DNA of 64,000 nucleotides from CAWJJM01 sp963843275 (GCA_963843275.1 CAWJJM010000012.1:496001-560000); one strand, 5' to 3'; counted from the stretch's first letter, positions 35,438 to 44,210 are shown. A program made the numbers and translations. Notes: generated by a model from the letters alone, not told the origin.

Positions 35438-36700
35438 TCAGCCGTCCGGCCGCAGGCGCCCGGCGGCGGCGAGCAGCTCGCGGACCGCCGCCGGCGGCAG
35501 CGCGTCGGCGTGGTGGCCGGCGCGGCCGGTCACCGGCGTCGCCCGCAACAGGGAGTTGTAGATCGCCTCCTCGACGGACTCGACGACGGCGAGGAACAGC
35601 GGGCTGAGCGCGGCGGCCGGCAGCTCCTCGAGGGTGAGGACGGGCTCGCGCGGGGGGTCGGGGCGGAGGTTGCGGGTCGAGAAGGCGACGACGAAGTCGC
35701 CCGAGCCGTTGCTGACGAACGAGCCCACCCGCCCGAGGGCGAGCGGGGCGCGACGCGCCAGCCGCTCGAGGTCGTGCGCCGAGAGCGGTGCATCGGTGGC
35801 GAGGACGATCATCACCGAGCCGTCCCCGTTCCCCCCGGCACCGTCGGCGGGCCCCGGGGGCGCGGCGCCGCCGGTCAGCTCGTCGCGGTAGGACCAGCGG
35901 CCGAGCGCCTCGCCCACCGGCACCCCGTCGATGCGCAGGATGCCGCCGAAGTTCGTCTGCACCAGGGCGCCCACCGTCCAGCCGCCGAGCGCCGCCGGCA
36001 GCACCCGCGACGAGGTGCCGATGCCCCCTTTCCAGCCCAACGCCCGGGTGCCCGTCCCGGCGCCCACGCTGCCCTCGGCGACGGGACCGGGACGCGCCGC
36101 CGCGATCGCCTCGAGGACGTGCGCGGCGGTGACGTGGCGGCCCCGGATGTCGTTGAGGTCGCCGTCGTTGGTCTCGCCGACCACGGCGTTGACGGAGCGC
36201 ACCTCCTCGTTGCCGGGCCGGGCCAGCGTCCAGCCGACCACCGCGTCGACGGCGGTGCCGACCGACAGTGTGTTGGTGAGCACGATCGGGGTCTCGATCG
36301 TGCCCAGCTCGCGCACCTGCAGGAAGCCGGCGGCCTTGCCGAAGGCGTTGACCACGTGGACGGCCGCCGGCACCTTCTGCCGGAACAGGTTCCCGGGGTG
36401 GGGCAGGATCGCGGTCACCCCGGTGCGCACGTCGTCGCCCGCGACGACGCTGCGCTGCCCCACCGCCACCCCGGCGACGTCGGTGATGGCGTTCCAGCGC
36501 CCCGGCGGCAGGACGCCGGGGGAGGCGCCGAGGTCCCGCAGGCGCGGCCGGGTCGCGGCCTCCGGAGCCGTCGAGGGCTCGTCGGCCGCCGCCTCGCCCG
36601 CGGGAGGGTCGCCGGCGGCCGCGACGGCCGCCGGCCCCGGCGCAGCGACGAGGAGGGCGAGGGCCAGGGCGGCGGCGGAACGGCGGCGGGCGTTGCGCAT
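35438..36700 (-). CDS. Secreted P1-family (DmpA-like) peptidase
   Basis: 420 aa with a signal peptide (RRRSAAALALALLVAAPG). Members of family P1 (DmpA, BapA) self-cleave before a Ser/Thr that becomes the nucleophile; GDGSVMIVLATDAPL near residue 300 is that site. Other blocks are RWNAITDVAGVAVGQ, VGETNDGDLND and ALGWKGGIGTSSR. They release N-terminal amino acids, including D- or beta-amino acids, from peptides. ATG 36700 is fixed by the signal peptide and by GATAAT 6 nt upstream. Divergent from a D-amino-acid-type aminotransferase. Confidence 0.85.
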   Translation of the reverse strand: MRNARRRSAAALALALLVAAPGPAAVAAAGDPPAGEAAADEPSTAPEAATRPRLRDLGASPGVLPPGRWNAITDVAGVAVGQRSVVAGDDVRTGVTAILPHPGNLFRQKVPAAVHVVNAFGKAAGFLQVRELGTIETPIVLTNTLSVGTAVDAVVGWTLARPGNEEVRSVNAVVGETNDGDLNDIRGRHVTAAHVLEAIAAARPGPVAEGSVGAGTGTRALGWKGGIGTSSRVLPAALGGWTVGALVQTNFGGILRIDGVPVGEALGRWSYRDELTGGAAPPGPADGAGGNGDGSVMIVLATDAPLSAHDLERLARRAPLALGRVGSFVSNGSGDFVVAFSTRNLRPDPPREPVLTLEELPAAALSPLFLAVVESVEEAIYNSLLRATPVTGRAGHHADALPPAAVRELLAAAGRLRPDG

Positions 36701-36706
36701 GGGGCG

Positions 36707-36712
36707 ATTATC
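36707..36712 (-). promoter_or_regulatory. Leaderless -10 box GATAAT for the P1 peptidase
   Basis: Minus-strand GATAAT ends 6 nt before the ATG at 36700. Confidence 0.5.
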
Positions 36713-36737
36713 CTCCGGGGCCGGCGCCGCCGTCGTG

Positions 36738-36743
36738 TAGGCT
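36738..36743 (+). promoter_or_regulatory. Leaderless -10 box TAGGCT for the aminotransferase
   Basis: TAGGCT ends 6 nt before the ATG at 36750. Together with the opposing box at 36707-36712 it makes a compact divergent promoter. Confidence 0.5.
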
Positions 36744-36749
36744 GCCCGC

Positions 36750-37625
36750 ATGGACCTCTCGCGGTTGCCGGCCGACGTGTGGTGCCTGCTCGACGGCCGG
36801 GTCGGGCCGGTCGCGGAGGCGCGCATCTCGCCCCTCGACCGCGGCTTCCTGTTCGGCGACGGGATCTACGAGGTGGTGCGGCTGGTCGGCGGACGCCCGG
36901 TCCTGTGGCAGGGGCACCGGCGCCGTCTCGAGCACGGTCTCGGCGTGGCGCGCCTGGCGGTCCCCGGCGGTGCGCCGGCGGTGGCGGGCGGCTGCCGCGA
37001 GCTGGCGGCGGCCGCGGGCGTCGTGGACGGCTCGCTGTACCTGCAGGTGACGCGGGGCGCCGGCCCGCGGGAGAAGGTGCCGCCGGACGACCTGCCGCCC
37101 ACCGTCTTCGCCTTCGCCCGCTCCCACCCGCACGATCCGCCGGCCTCCCGGCTGCTGAGCGCGGTCACCCGGGCGGACCTGCGCTGGGGCCGCTGCGACG
37201 TCAAGACGGTCAGCCTGATGGCGACCGTGCTGGGGAAGCTGGCGGCGCGCGACGCCGGCGCCGACGAGGTGCTCTTCGTCGGCCCCGAGGGCGACCTGCG
37301 CGAGGGGGGCAGCACCAACCTCCTGGTGGTCCGCGGCGGGCGCCTGCAGACGCACCCGCTGGGGCCGCGGATCCTCCCCGGCGTCACCCGTGGCGCACTG
37401 CTGGAGCTCGCGGCGGGACTCGGCCTCGGCGCCGACGAGACGGCGCCCCGGCTCGCCGAGTCCGGGAGCTGGGAGGAGGCGATGCTGTGCGGCACCCTGA
37501 CCGGCGTGCAGCCGCTCGTCGAGCTCGACGGCCGGGCGGTGGGCGACGGCGGTTGCGGCCCGTGGACCCGGCGGCTGGCCGCCGCCTACGCCGCGGCCGA
37601 GCCCGGCTGGCGCAGCGACTGGTAG
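36750..37625 (+). CDS. Class IV aminotransferase (D-amino acid aminotransferase-like)
   Basis: 291 aa PLP enzyme of fold type IV. It has DRGFLFGDGIYEVVRL, the PLP lysine in DVKTVSLMATVL, and the acceptor motifs LREGGSTNLLVV and ILPGVTRGALLELA. These enzymes transaminate D-alanine or branched-chain amino acids; the GDGIYE motif leans to the D-amino acid group. The divergent P1 peptidase, which can release D-amino acids, makes that activity plausible. Leaderless start. Confidence 0.85.
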   Translation: MDLSRLPADVWCLLDGRVGPVAEARISPLDRGFLFGDGIYEVVRLVGGRPVLWQGHRRRLEHGLGVARLAVPGGAPAVAGGCRELAAAAGVVDGSLYLQVTRGAGPREKVPPDDLPPTVFAFARSHPHDPPASRLLSAVTRADLRWGRCDVKTVSLMATVLGKLAARDAGADEVLFVGPEGDLREGGSTNLLVVRGGRLQTHPLGPRILPGVTRGALLELAAGLGLGADETAPRLAESGSWEEAMLCGTLTGVQPLVELDGRAVGDGGCGPWTRRLAAAYAAAEPGWRSDW

Positions 37626-37630
37626 GCGCA

Positions 37631-37647
37631 GGGGCCGACACGGCCCC
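37631..37647. terminator. Hairpin between convergent genes
   Basis: Perfect arms GGGGCCG (37631-37637) and CGGCCCC (37641-37647) between the genes ending at 37625 and 37652. Bidirectional terminator candidate. Confidence 0.5.
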
Positions 37648-37651
37648 CGGC

Positions 37652-38176
37652 TTACAGGAAGTACAGCTCCTCGTCGACCCGCGGGCGGCGCCGCCGCGCC
37701 CCCCGCTTGCGCCGGAACAGCTCGCCGAGCGGGTCGTCGTCGCCGTCGTCGTCGAGGGCGTCCCCCATCTCGTCCTCGAGCCGGTCCGGGTCCTCCCCCG
37801 ACTCCAGCCGGCGGAGCATCTCCTCGAGCCTGGCGCTCGGCTCGAGCCCGGCCGCCTCGCCCACCCGCCGGAAGAGCCGTGCCACCTGCCGTGGGTCCTC
37901 GGCGTCACCGCCGGCGCCCTCGACCTCCGACAGCGCCGACTCGAACGCCTGCCCCAGCCGTTCCTCGTCCACTCCCAGGGCGGCGAGCTCCTCGTCCGGC
38001 TCGTCCCCCTCCGCTCCGCCCCCGCGCCCGGTCAGCGCGGCGAAGCGCGCCGGCCGCCGCTCGAGACGCCGCTCTCCGCAGCGCGGACAGGGCGGCCGGC
38101 TCTCCGTGTCGACCCCCGGGGAGAAGAAGTTGAACAGCGTGTCGCAGTCGGCGCAGTAGAACTCGTAGATCGGCAC
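37652..38176 (-). CDS. FmdB-type zinc-ribbon protein, extended
   Basis: 174 aa. The first 45 residues are the FmdB/putative regulatory zinc ribbon: MPIYEFYCADCD and CPRCG give two CxxC pairs. The domain usually stands alone in 60-100 aa proteins; here a long charged helical tail with Asp/Glu and Arg clusters (about 60-174) is attached. Function unknown in general. It follows the TetR gene by 9 nt, so both are in one transcript. Confidence 0.8.
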   Translation of the reverse strand: MPIYEFYCADCDTLFNFFSPGVDTESRPPCPRCGERRLERRPARFAALTGRGGGAEGDEPDEELAALGVDEERLGQAFESALSEVEGAGGDAEDPRQVARLFRRVGEAAGLEPSARLEEMLRRLESGEDPDRLEDEMGDALDDDGDDDPLGELFRRKRGARRRRPRVDEELYFL

Positions 38177-38185
38177 GCCGCCGAT

Positions 38186-38812
38186 CTACCGCACCCGACC
38201 CCCGGCCGTCAAGCCGTCGTCGTCCTCCCCCCAGCCGGCGAGGGCTCCCACCGAGCTCCGGTGCAGGCCGCGGGCCAGCTCCCCGGGATCGCTCCGGACC
38301 TCTCCGGAGAGCCAGGCGCGGACCAGACCCAGCTGCGCGCAGGCGAGCCCGAAGGCCGCCAGGCGGCCGGGGACGGACGGCGTGCGGCGGCTCTCGGTGG
38401 CGTCCGGGGCGAGCCGTTCCTCGACGCGCCGGACCAGCTCGAGGAGCACGCGCTCCGCGGGATGGCCGGCACCTCCGGCCGCCAGCAGCCGACGGGCCAG
38501 TCGGCGCCGGTCCCACAGGTGCCGGAGGACCGCCTCGAGGCGGTCGCTCGGGCTCTCGGGATCGGCGGCCGTGGCGAGCGCGTCGAGGATCGGCGCCATG
38601 CTGGCCAGCAGCAGGTCGTCCTTGCCCCGGTAGTGCTCGTAGAAGGTGGAGCGGCCGACGTCCGCCGCGGCCAGGATGTCGGCGACCCGGATCTGGTCGT
38701 AGGGCCGGGTTTGGACCAGCGTGGCGAAGGCCGCGTGGAGGGCGCGCTCGGTCCGGCGCGTCCGGCGGTCGGCGCCGGTGCCCGGGCGGTCTCGTTGCAC
38801 TCGGCCGGACAT
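38186..38812 (-). CDS. TetR-family transcriptional regulator
   Basis: 208 aa. The N-terminal helix-turn-helix is intact (QIRVADILAAADVGRSTFYEHYRGKDDLL, shown as VGRSTFYEHYRGKDDLL); the C-terminal ligand domain is divergent. GGAGGAGAG gives a strong ribosome site at ATG 38812. It is divergent from the membrane protein at 38924 with only 111 bp between, the usual arrangement for a repressor and its target; CGCTAGCG (38828-38835) may be its operator. Confidence 0.85.
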   Translation of the reverse strand: MSGRVQRDRPGTGADRRTRRTERALHAAFATLVQTRPYDQIRVADILAAADVGRSTFYEHYRGKDDLLLASMAPILDALATAADPESPSDRLEAVLRHLWDRRRLARRLLAAGGAGHPAERVLLELVRRVEERLAPDATESRRTPSVPGRLAAFGLACAQLGLVRAWLSGEVRSDPGELARGLHRSSVGALAGWGEDDDGLTAGGRVR

Positions 38813-38827
38813 CTCTCCTCCGATGTT

Positions 38828-38835
38828 CGCTAGCG
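38828..38835. promoter_or_regulatory. CGCTAGCG palindrome, possible TetR operator
   Basis: An 8-bp palindrome in the 111-bp space between the tetR-like gene and its divergent membrane gene; weak on its own. Confidence 0.3.
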
Positions 38836-38880
38836 GATGCCGGGCGGCGCCCGTCGGTCGCGGCGCGGATCCGGACTGGG

Positions 38881-38886
38881 TAGGCT
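38881..38886 (+). promoter_or_regulatory. -10 box TAGGCT for the membrane protein
   Basis: TAGGCT 37 nt before the ATG at 38924, with a ribosome site GGGAGGAG between. Not leaderless. Confidence 0.35.
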
Positions 38887-38923
38887 GGGAACAAGCTATC
38901 AGAGGACGGGCGGGAGGAGACCG

Positions 38924-39646
38924 ATGGAGCAGAGCGACGGCAGGTGGGAGGACCGGCGGCGACAGAGCGGCGACCGCACGGCTTCCCTGGCACTGGCGGT
39001 GGGATCGATCCTCGCCCTGGCCCTGATGGCGCACCACCCGAGGATGGCGGCCGGGGGGCTCGAGGACGCTCTGGAACGGTTGCGCGGGACCGCGCACCTC
39101 TCGGCCCTCGTCCACGGTGGCCTGATCGCCGACCTCGGTCTGCTCCTGTTCGGCTTCCTCGGCCTGTGCGACACCCTGGGACGGCGCCACGCCGGGGCCC
39201 GCCTGGCGGCGCAGGCCTACACGCTCGGCGCCGTGGCACTGATGGGCGCCGGCCTCGTCAGCGGCTTCGTCACCCCGCGCCTGGGGTCCCACTTCGTCGG
39301 CGGCGCCGCCGCCGAGGTGGCGGCCGTGGCCCCGGCGCTCCGGCTGTGCTGGGAAGCGAACCAGGCGCTCTCGCAGGCCGGGACCTGTGCGCTGTCGATC
39401 GCCCTGCTCGCCGCTTCGCTGGTCCTGCTACGCCGCGGGCGCGCCGGCAGGTGGCTCGCCGCGGCGGGGCTCGCCGTCGGCGTCCTTCCCCTGGCCGGCC
39501 TGCTGCTGGGCCGCCTGGAGCTCCACCTCGCCGGCATGGGAGCCGTCCTGCTCGCCCAGGGGCTGTGGAACCTCGGTGCGGCCGCCTGGCTGTGGACCCG
39601 CCCCGTCGCGCCGGCAGACGCCGTCGGTCCGGCCGCAGGCACCTGA
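38924..39646 (+). CDS. Six-helix integral membrane protein
   Basis: 240 aa with a charged N-terminus and about six membrane helices. No domain that I can name. GGGAGGAG before the ATG. It is likely controlled by the divergent TetR regulator. The C-terminal tail is short. Confidence 0.6.
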   Translation: MEQSDGRWEDRRRQSGDRTASLALAVGSILALALMAHHPRMAAGGLEDALERLRGTAHLSALVHGGLIADLGLLLFGFLGLCDTLGRRHAGARLAAQAYTLGAVALMGAGLVSGFVTPRLGSHFVGGAAAEVAAVAPALRLCWEANQALSQAGTCALSIALLAASLVLLRRGRAGRWLAAAGLAVGVLPLAGLLLGRLELHLAGMGAVLLAQGLWNLGAAAWLWTRPVAPADAVGPAAGT

Positions 39647-39650
39647 CGTG

Positions 39651-39672
39651 ACCGGCCGGCCTCGCGGCCGGT
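39651..39672. terminator. Hairpin between convergent genes
   Basis: Perfect arms ACCGGCCG (39651-39658) and CGGCCGGT (39665-39672), just after the stop at 39646 and before the convergent exonuclease gene ending at 39685. Confidence 0.45.
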
Positions 39673-39684
39673 GCCGGGGGCCCG

Positions 39685-40287
39685 TCAACGGCGGACGATC
39701 TGCCGCACCCTCGCCAGCCCCAGCCGCGCCCGCAGCGCCAGGAACAGCTCGGCGGTGGCCAGGGCGTCGGTCAGCGCGTGGTGGTAGTCGTAGGTGGGCA
39801 GGCCGAGATGGGCGCGGATGCCGGAGAGGGCGCGGGGCAGGGGCTCGGCGTAGGGGTCGAGCTGCTGGCGGCGGAACTCGAGGCGGGCGACCAGGTCCTG
39901 GGTGTCCACCACCCGCGGGCGCGGCCAGTGCCGGCCGAGGTCGCGGAAGGCGCGGCGCAGGAAGGTGACGTCGAGGGCGGCGTAGTGGACCAGCAGGACG
40001 CCCTCGGCGAGGAGGGGCTCGATCCGTGGCAGGACCTCGGCGAGGGGCGGCGCCCGGTGCTGCTCGTCGGGGAGGATGTGGTGGACGGCCATCGCCTCGG
40101 TCGACAGGCCGGTGAAGGCCCCCGGGTGGACCGGCTGGTAGACGCGCTCTCCCCAGCGCACCACGCCGCCACGCACCGGCACCATCCCCACCGAGAGAAT
40201 GCGGTCACGACCGGCGGTCAGGCCGGACGTCTCGAGATCGAGCGCCCACCACACCACCTCGTCCCAGGCCGGCGAGCGCCACCACAT
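39685..40287 (-). CDS. DnaQ-like 3'-5' exonuclease (DEDDh)
   Basis: 200 aa. The DEDDh residues are in WALDLETSG (D, E), HYAALDVTFL (D) and HHALTDALAT (H, D). It resembles the proofreading-exonuclease subunit fold as a single domain without a polymerase partner. In known acetate clusters of other bacteria a protein of this type sits next to the cNMP/CBS/DUF294 protein and the ActP-like symporter, as here. ATG 40287 has no clear ribosome site; a GTG about 30 nt further in is also possible. Confidence 0.8.
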   Translation of the reverse strand: MWWRSPAWDEVVWWALDLETSGLTAGRDRILSVGMVPVRGGVVRWGERVYQPVHPGAFTGLSTEAMAVHHILPDEQHRAPPLAEVLPRIEPLLAEGVLLVHYAALDVTFLRRAFRDLGRHWPRPRVVDTQDLVARLEFRRQQLDPYAEPLPRALSGIRAHLGLPTYDYHHALTDALATAELFLALRARLGLARVRQIVRR

Positions 40288-40330
40288 GGGAGGTCAGGCC
40301 GGGGCGGGGCGGCGCGACGCGACCATCGGC

Positions 40331-42133
40331 TCAGCCCAACAGATCCGTGCGGAAGCGTTGCGAGACCGCCTCCTGCATCCCGCGCACGGCGACGAAGGTG
40401 TCCTTGAGGTGGCGGCGCTCGAGCGGCGAGAGGGGTTCGAGCGGGACCAGGTTGCCGACCTCCTGGCCGGCGCGCTGCGCCGCGAGCTGGTGCTCGAGCC
40501 GCAGCCGCAACAGGAAGCGGAACGCCTCGGCGAGGTCCTCCGAGCCGGGGCGTGACACCGTGCCGACGCCGGCGGCGGCGTCGAGCCGGTCCAGGGTGCC
40601 GCGGGCGTCGACCCCCGCCTCGAGGGCGAACAGCCGCGCCATGCTCACGATCGGGATGATGCCGCCGCGCTTGACGTCGACCCCTTCGGCCTGCTGGCGG
40701 ATACGCCGGAACAGGCCCAGCGGCGGACCGAACTCGAGCGCGTTGCGGGCCATGTGGGCGAGGAAGCTGGCGTGCTGGGGCGCCTCGCGGACGATGGCCT
40801 CGAGGCTGCCCAGGCCGAGCTCGCCGTGGACGCGGCGGAAGTCGAAGAAGTTGGCCGCCTCGATCAGCGCCTGCGGCTCGGGGGCCTCCAGCCAGCCGCG
40901 GAACAGGCCCTCCCACTCGGCCAGCGGCCGGTGCCAGTTGGTGGCCATGAAGCCGCCCGCGCAGGGGGGGATGCCGGACTTCACCAGGCCGTCGACGACG
41001 CGCTCGGCGAGGCGCCCGAACCACTGGTTCGCCGCGCGGTCGCCGCCGGCGTAGACCAGCGCGTTGTCCTGGTCGGTGAGCAGCGCCTGCTCCTTGCGCC
41101 CCTCCGACCCGAAGACGATCCAGGCATACGGGCAGGGCGGAGCGCCCATCTCGCGCTCGGCGAGGCGCAGCAGCCGCGACACCAGCGCGTCGTTGATGGT
41201 CGAGACGATGCGGCCGATCTCGGTGGCGCCGAGGCCGCCGCCCGCCAGCACCTCGACCATTCCGGCGAGCTCCGTCGCGTAGCTGCCGAAGACGTCGGGG
41301 CGTTCGAGCTTCTCGATGCGGGCCAGCAGGTAGAGCGGGCTCTTCAGGTGGTGGCGCAGCAGGTCGGCGTCGGTGACCATGCCGACCACCTCCTCGCCGT
41401 CGAGGACCGCCAGGTGGTGAATGCGATCCTCGATCATCACCAGCAGGGCCTCGAAGACGGAGGACTGGGCGGCGAGACCCACCAGCGGCCGGCTCATCAC
41501 CTCCTCGACCGGAGTCTCGGGCGGCCGGCCGGCGGCCAGCACGCGGCTGCGCAGGTCGCGGTCGGTGACGATGCCGGGCGGCGTACCGCGGACCAGGATC
41601 GAGCTGATCCCCTCGTCGCGCATGCGGCGGGCCGCGGCCGCCACCGTGTCGCCGGGCTCGGCGAACACCGGCGACCGGGTCACCAGGCCGAGGACCGGCG
41701 TCGACAGGTCTCCGGACAGCGGCGGCGCCTCCACCGACGAGGCGCGGCGCAGCCGGTCGGCCAGGCCGAGAGCGAAGAAGTCGGCGAACGGCGGGTGCTC
41801 CATGAGACGCTCGAACAGCGCCCGCGGCACCCGGAAGAGCAGCGTGTCCTCCTCGGCCACGACGTCGACGTGCGGGCGGCCGCCGGAGATCAGCGACGGG
41901 TAGCCGAACGGCTCGCCCTCCTCGAGCACCTGCACCAGCAAACCGTCCCGCTCCAGTCGCACGGCCCCTTTGCGGACCACGAACAGGTGGTGGTTCTCGG
42001 GGTCGCTGCGGCGCAGGATGGTCTCGCCGCGGGGCACGAAGACGACCTCGAGCTCGCGCGCCACGTCCTCGAGCCGCTCCGGCGACAGGCGGTCGAAGGG
42101 CGGATGGCCGGCGAGGAAGCGGTCGGGCTCCAT
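40331..42133 (-). CDS. cNMP-binding / CBS / DUF294 nucleotidyltransferase-like protein
   Basis: 600 aa. An N-terminal cyclic-nucleotide-binding domain (about 10-125), two CBS domains (about 165-290; SILVRGTPPGIVTDRDLR and HLAVLDGEEVVGMVTDADL), a DUF294 nucleotidyltransferase-like domain with GSEGRKEQALLTDQDNAL (about 330-400) and a helical substrate-binding C-terminal domain. The family joins second-messenger and adenylate sensing to a GlnD-like fold. It sits with the exonuclease upstream of the symporter operon as in other acetate clusters. Leaderless: TAGACT ends 8 nt before the ATG. Confidence 0.85.
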   Translation of the reverse strand: MEPDRFLAGHPPFDRLSPERLEDVARELEVVFVPRGETILRRSDPENHHLFVVRKGAVRLERDGLLVQVLEEGEPFGYPSLISGGRPHVDVVAEEDTLLFRVPRALFERLMEHPPFADFFALGLADRLRRASSVEAPPLSGDLSTPVLGLVTRSPVFAEPGDTVAAAARRMRDEGISSILVRGTPPGIVTDRDLRSRVLAAGRPPETPVEEVMSRPLVGLAAQSSVFEALLVMIEDRIHHLAVLDGEEVVGMVTDADLLRHHLKSPLYLLARIEKLERPDVFGSYATELAGMVEVLAGGGLGATEIGRIVSTINDALVSRLLRLAEREMGAPPCPYAWIVFGSEGRKEQALLTDQDNALVYAGGDRAANQWFGRLAERVVDGLVKSGIPPCAGGFMATNWHRPLAEWEGLFRGWLEAPEPQALIEAANFFDFRRVHGELGLGSLEAIVREAPQHASFLAHMARNALEFGPPLGLFRRIRQQAEGVDVKRGGIIPIVSMARLFALEAGVDARGTLDRLDAAAGVGTVSRPGSEDLAEAFRFLLRLRLEHQLAAQRAGQEVGNLVPLEPLSPLERRHLKDTFVAVRGMQEAVSQRFRTDLLG

Positions 42134-42141
42134 GCGGCCTC

Positions 42142-42147
42142 AGTCTA
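42142..42147 (-). promoter_or_regulatory. Leaderless -10 box TAGACT for the DUF294 gene
   Basis: Minus-strand TAGACT ends 8 nt before the ATG at 42133, with no ribosome site between. Confidence 0.5.
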
Positions 42148-42169
42148 GAGCAGGGTGGTGGAGAAACGA

Positions 42170-42200
42170 CGCCCCGGCGTCCGTGGCGGACGCCGGGGCG
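42170..42200 (-). terminator. Terminator hairpin after the symporter operon
   Basis: Perfect 14-bp arms CGCCCCGGCGTCCG (42170-42183) and CGGACGCCGGGGCG (42187-42200) with a 3-nt loop, right after the stop at 42217 on the minus strand and followed by a T-containing TCGTTTCTC. The strongest hairpin of the window after the attenuator. Confidence 0.7.
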
Positions 42201-42216
42201 GAGAGGAGACGCGACC

Positions 42217-43890
42217 TCAGTGGCCGGTGTAGACGGCGCCGGCGCCGCGCGGAACGCGGACCGACTCGACCATCCGGCGGATCTCGGGCGGAGGCGGCGG
42301 GGTCATCCGCGAGACCACGTAGGTCACGATGAGGTTGAGGATCATGCCGACCGTGCCGATGCCCTCGGAGCTGATGCCGAGGAACCAGGTGGGCATGCCG
42401 AAGAACTTGTTGCCGATGATGTAGACGGCGGTGAACCCGAGGCCGATCACCATGCCCCAGATGGCGCCCTGGCGGTTGGTCCTCGAGTCGAAGATGCCCA
42501 GCAGGATCACCGGGAAGAAGCTGGCGGCCGCGAACCCGAAGGCGAAGGCGACCACCTGTGCGACGAAGCCTGGTGGATTGATCCCGAAGTACCCCGCCAC
42601 GCAGATGGCGACGAAGATCATGATGCGTCCCACCAGCAGGCGTTGCGCCTCGCTCGCCTCGGTGTTGATCAGGCGGGCGTAGATGTCGTGGGCGATCGAG
42701 CTCGAGATCACCAGCAGCAGGCCGGCCGCGGTCGACAGCGCCGCCGCCAGGCCGCCGGCGGCGACCAGCGCCACCACCCAGGGAGCCAGACGGGCCATCT
42801 CCGGGGTGGCGAGCACCATGATGTCCCGGTCGACCTTGATCTCGCTGGTCTCCGCGTCCGGCGTCAGCTCGATCTTGCCGTCGCCGTTCTTGTCCTCGAA
42901 GCCCAGCAGGCCGGTCACCTCCCACTTCTTGACCCAGTTCAGCTCGTTGATCTGCTCGATCGACTTGCCCTGCAGGTTGTCGATCAGGTTGTAGCGCGCG
43001 AAGGCGGCGAGCGCCGGCGCGGTGGTGTAGAGCAGGGCGATGAAGAACAGCGCCCAGCCGGCGGAGTAGCGCGCCGACCGCACGTTCGGGACGGTGTAGA
43101 AGCGGACGATGATGTGCGGCAGGCCGGCGGTCCCGGCCATCAGCGCCAGGGTGATGCAGAAGACGTCGAGCATCCCCTTGGTGCGGAACGGCTGCGTGTA
43201 CTCGGTGAAGCCGAGGTCCAGCTGGATCTGGTTCAGCCGCGGCACGATGTCGCTGAAGGTGAACGAGAGCTGCGGGATCGGGTTGCCGGTCAGCACCCAG
43301 GCGATGGCCACCGCCGGGATCATGTAGGCGATGATCAGCACCGAGTACTGGGCGACCTGGGTCCAGGTGATGCCCTTCATGCCGCCGAGGACGGCGAAGA
43401 AGGCGACGATCGCCATGCCGATGATGACCCCGAGCCAGATCTCCACGTTCAGGAAGCGGGAGAACACGATCCCGACGCCGCGCATCTGGCCCGCCACGTA
43501 GGTCAGCGAGACGAAGATGGCGGCGATGGCGGCGACGATGCGGGCGGTGGTCGAGTAGTAGCGGTCGCCCACGAAGTCCGGCACCGTGTACTTGCCGAAC
43601 TTCCGCAGGTAGGGCGCCAGCAGCAGCGCCAGCAGCACGTACCCGCCGGTCCACCCCATCAGGTAGACGGTGCCGTCGTAGCCCATGAACGAGATCAGGC
43701 CCGCCATGGAGATGAAGGACGCGGCGGACATCCAGTCCGCGGCGGTGGCGGCGCCGTTGAACACGGCGGGGACGCCCTGGCCGGCGACGTAGAAGCCGCG
43801 GGTGTCCTTCACCCGGTTCAGGTAACCGATGTAGAGGTAGCCGGCGAAGCTGATGCCGACCATGATGTAGGTCCAGGTTTCGACGGTCAC
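42217..43890 (-). CDS. Sodium:solute symporter, VC_2705/ActP-like
   Basis: 557 aa with about 13 membrane segments, of the SSS family. Residues GVPAVFNGAATAADWMSAAS and LTYVAGQMRGVG match the acetate-permease-like branch that pairs with a DUF4212 subunit. A hydrophilic insert between helices carries DKNGDGKIELTPD, an EF-hand-type calcium loop. It overlaps the DUF4212 gene by 4 nt and is divergent from acs, so acetate or another short acid is the likely substrate, taken up with sodium. Confidence 0.85.
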   Translation of the reverse strand: MTVETWTYIMVGISFAGYLYIGYLNRVKDTRGFYVAGQGVPAVFNGAATAADWMSAASFISMAGLISFMGYDGTVYLMGWTGGYVLLALLLAPYLRKFGKYTVPDFVGDRYYSTTARIVAAIAAIFVSLTYVAGQMRGVGIVFSRFLNVEIWLGVIIGMAIVAFFAVLGGMKGITWTQVAQYSVLIIAYMIPAVAIAWVLTGNPIPQLSFTFSDIVPRLNQIQLDLGFTEYTQPFRTKGMLDVFCITLALMAGTAGLPHIIVRFYTVPNVRSARYSAGWALFFIALLYTTAPALAAFARYNLIDNLQGKSIEQINELNWVKKWEVTGLLGFEDKNGDGKIELTPDAETSEIKVDRDIMVLATPEMARLAPWVVALVAAGGLAAALSTAAGLLLVISSSIAHDIYARLINTEASEAQRLLVGRIMIFVAICVAGYFGINPPGFVAQVVAFAFGFAAASFFPVILLGIFDSRTNRQGAIWGMVIGLGFTAVYIIGNKFFGMPTWFLGISSEGIGTVGMILNLIVTYVVSRMTPPPPPEIRRMVESVRVPRGAGAVYTGH

Positions 43891-44210
43891 GGCGTATCAC
43901 CTCCTGCGGCCGGCGGCGCGCCCGGACGGCGGCGGCGCACCAGGTCCTCGTGGACGTCGTACTTCTCGTCGAGCTGGTCCATGCGCCAGGCGTAGACGAA
44001 GATGAGGATCACGAAGACCACCATCGACCCCTGTTGCGCCCACCAGAAACCCATCGGCAGATGGCCGATCGACACGCCGGCCAACGGCCTCGCCAGCAGG
44101 ATGCCGAAGCCGTAGGAAACCACCGCCCAGATCACCAGCAGAATGGCGATCAGGGACTTGTTGGCCCGCCAATATGCAGCGATGTTGGCGGACGGGCGCT
44201 CGTCTTCCAT
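43887..44210 (-). CDS. DUF4212 small subunit of the symporter
   Basis: 107 aa with two membrane helices (NKSLIAILLVIWAVVSYGFG, and LPMGFWWAQQGSMVVFVILI), followed by the charged tail DQLDEKYDVHED. It is the small partner of the symporter, known as the DUF4212/sodium-symport small subunit. ATG 44210 with GGAAGGGAAG upstream. Same operon as the symporter, coupled by ATGA overlap. Confidence 0.85.
   Translation of the reverse strand: MEDERPSANIAAYWRANKSLIAILLVIWAVVSYGFGILLARPLAGVSIGHLPMGFWWAQQGSMVVFVILIFVYAWRMDQLDEKYDVHEDLVRRRRPGAPPAAGGDTP

Noticed and set aside
35309..38833. 1174-codon open frame on the plus strand
   Set aside because: It crosses the P1 peptidase, aminotransferase, FmdB and TetR genes in other frames and has no recognised domain.
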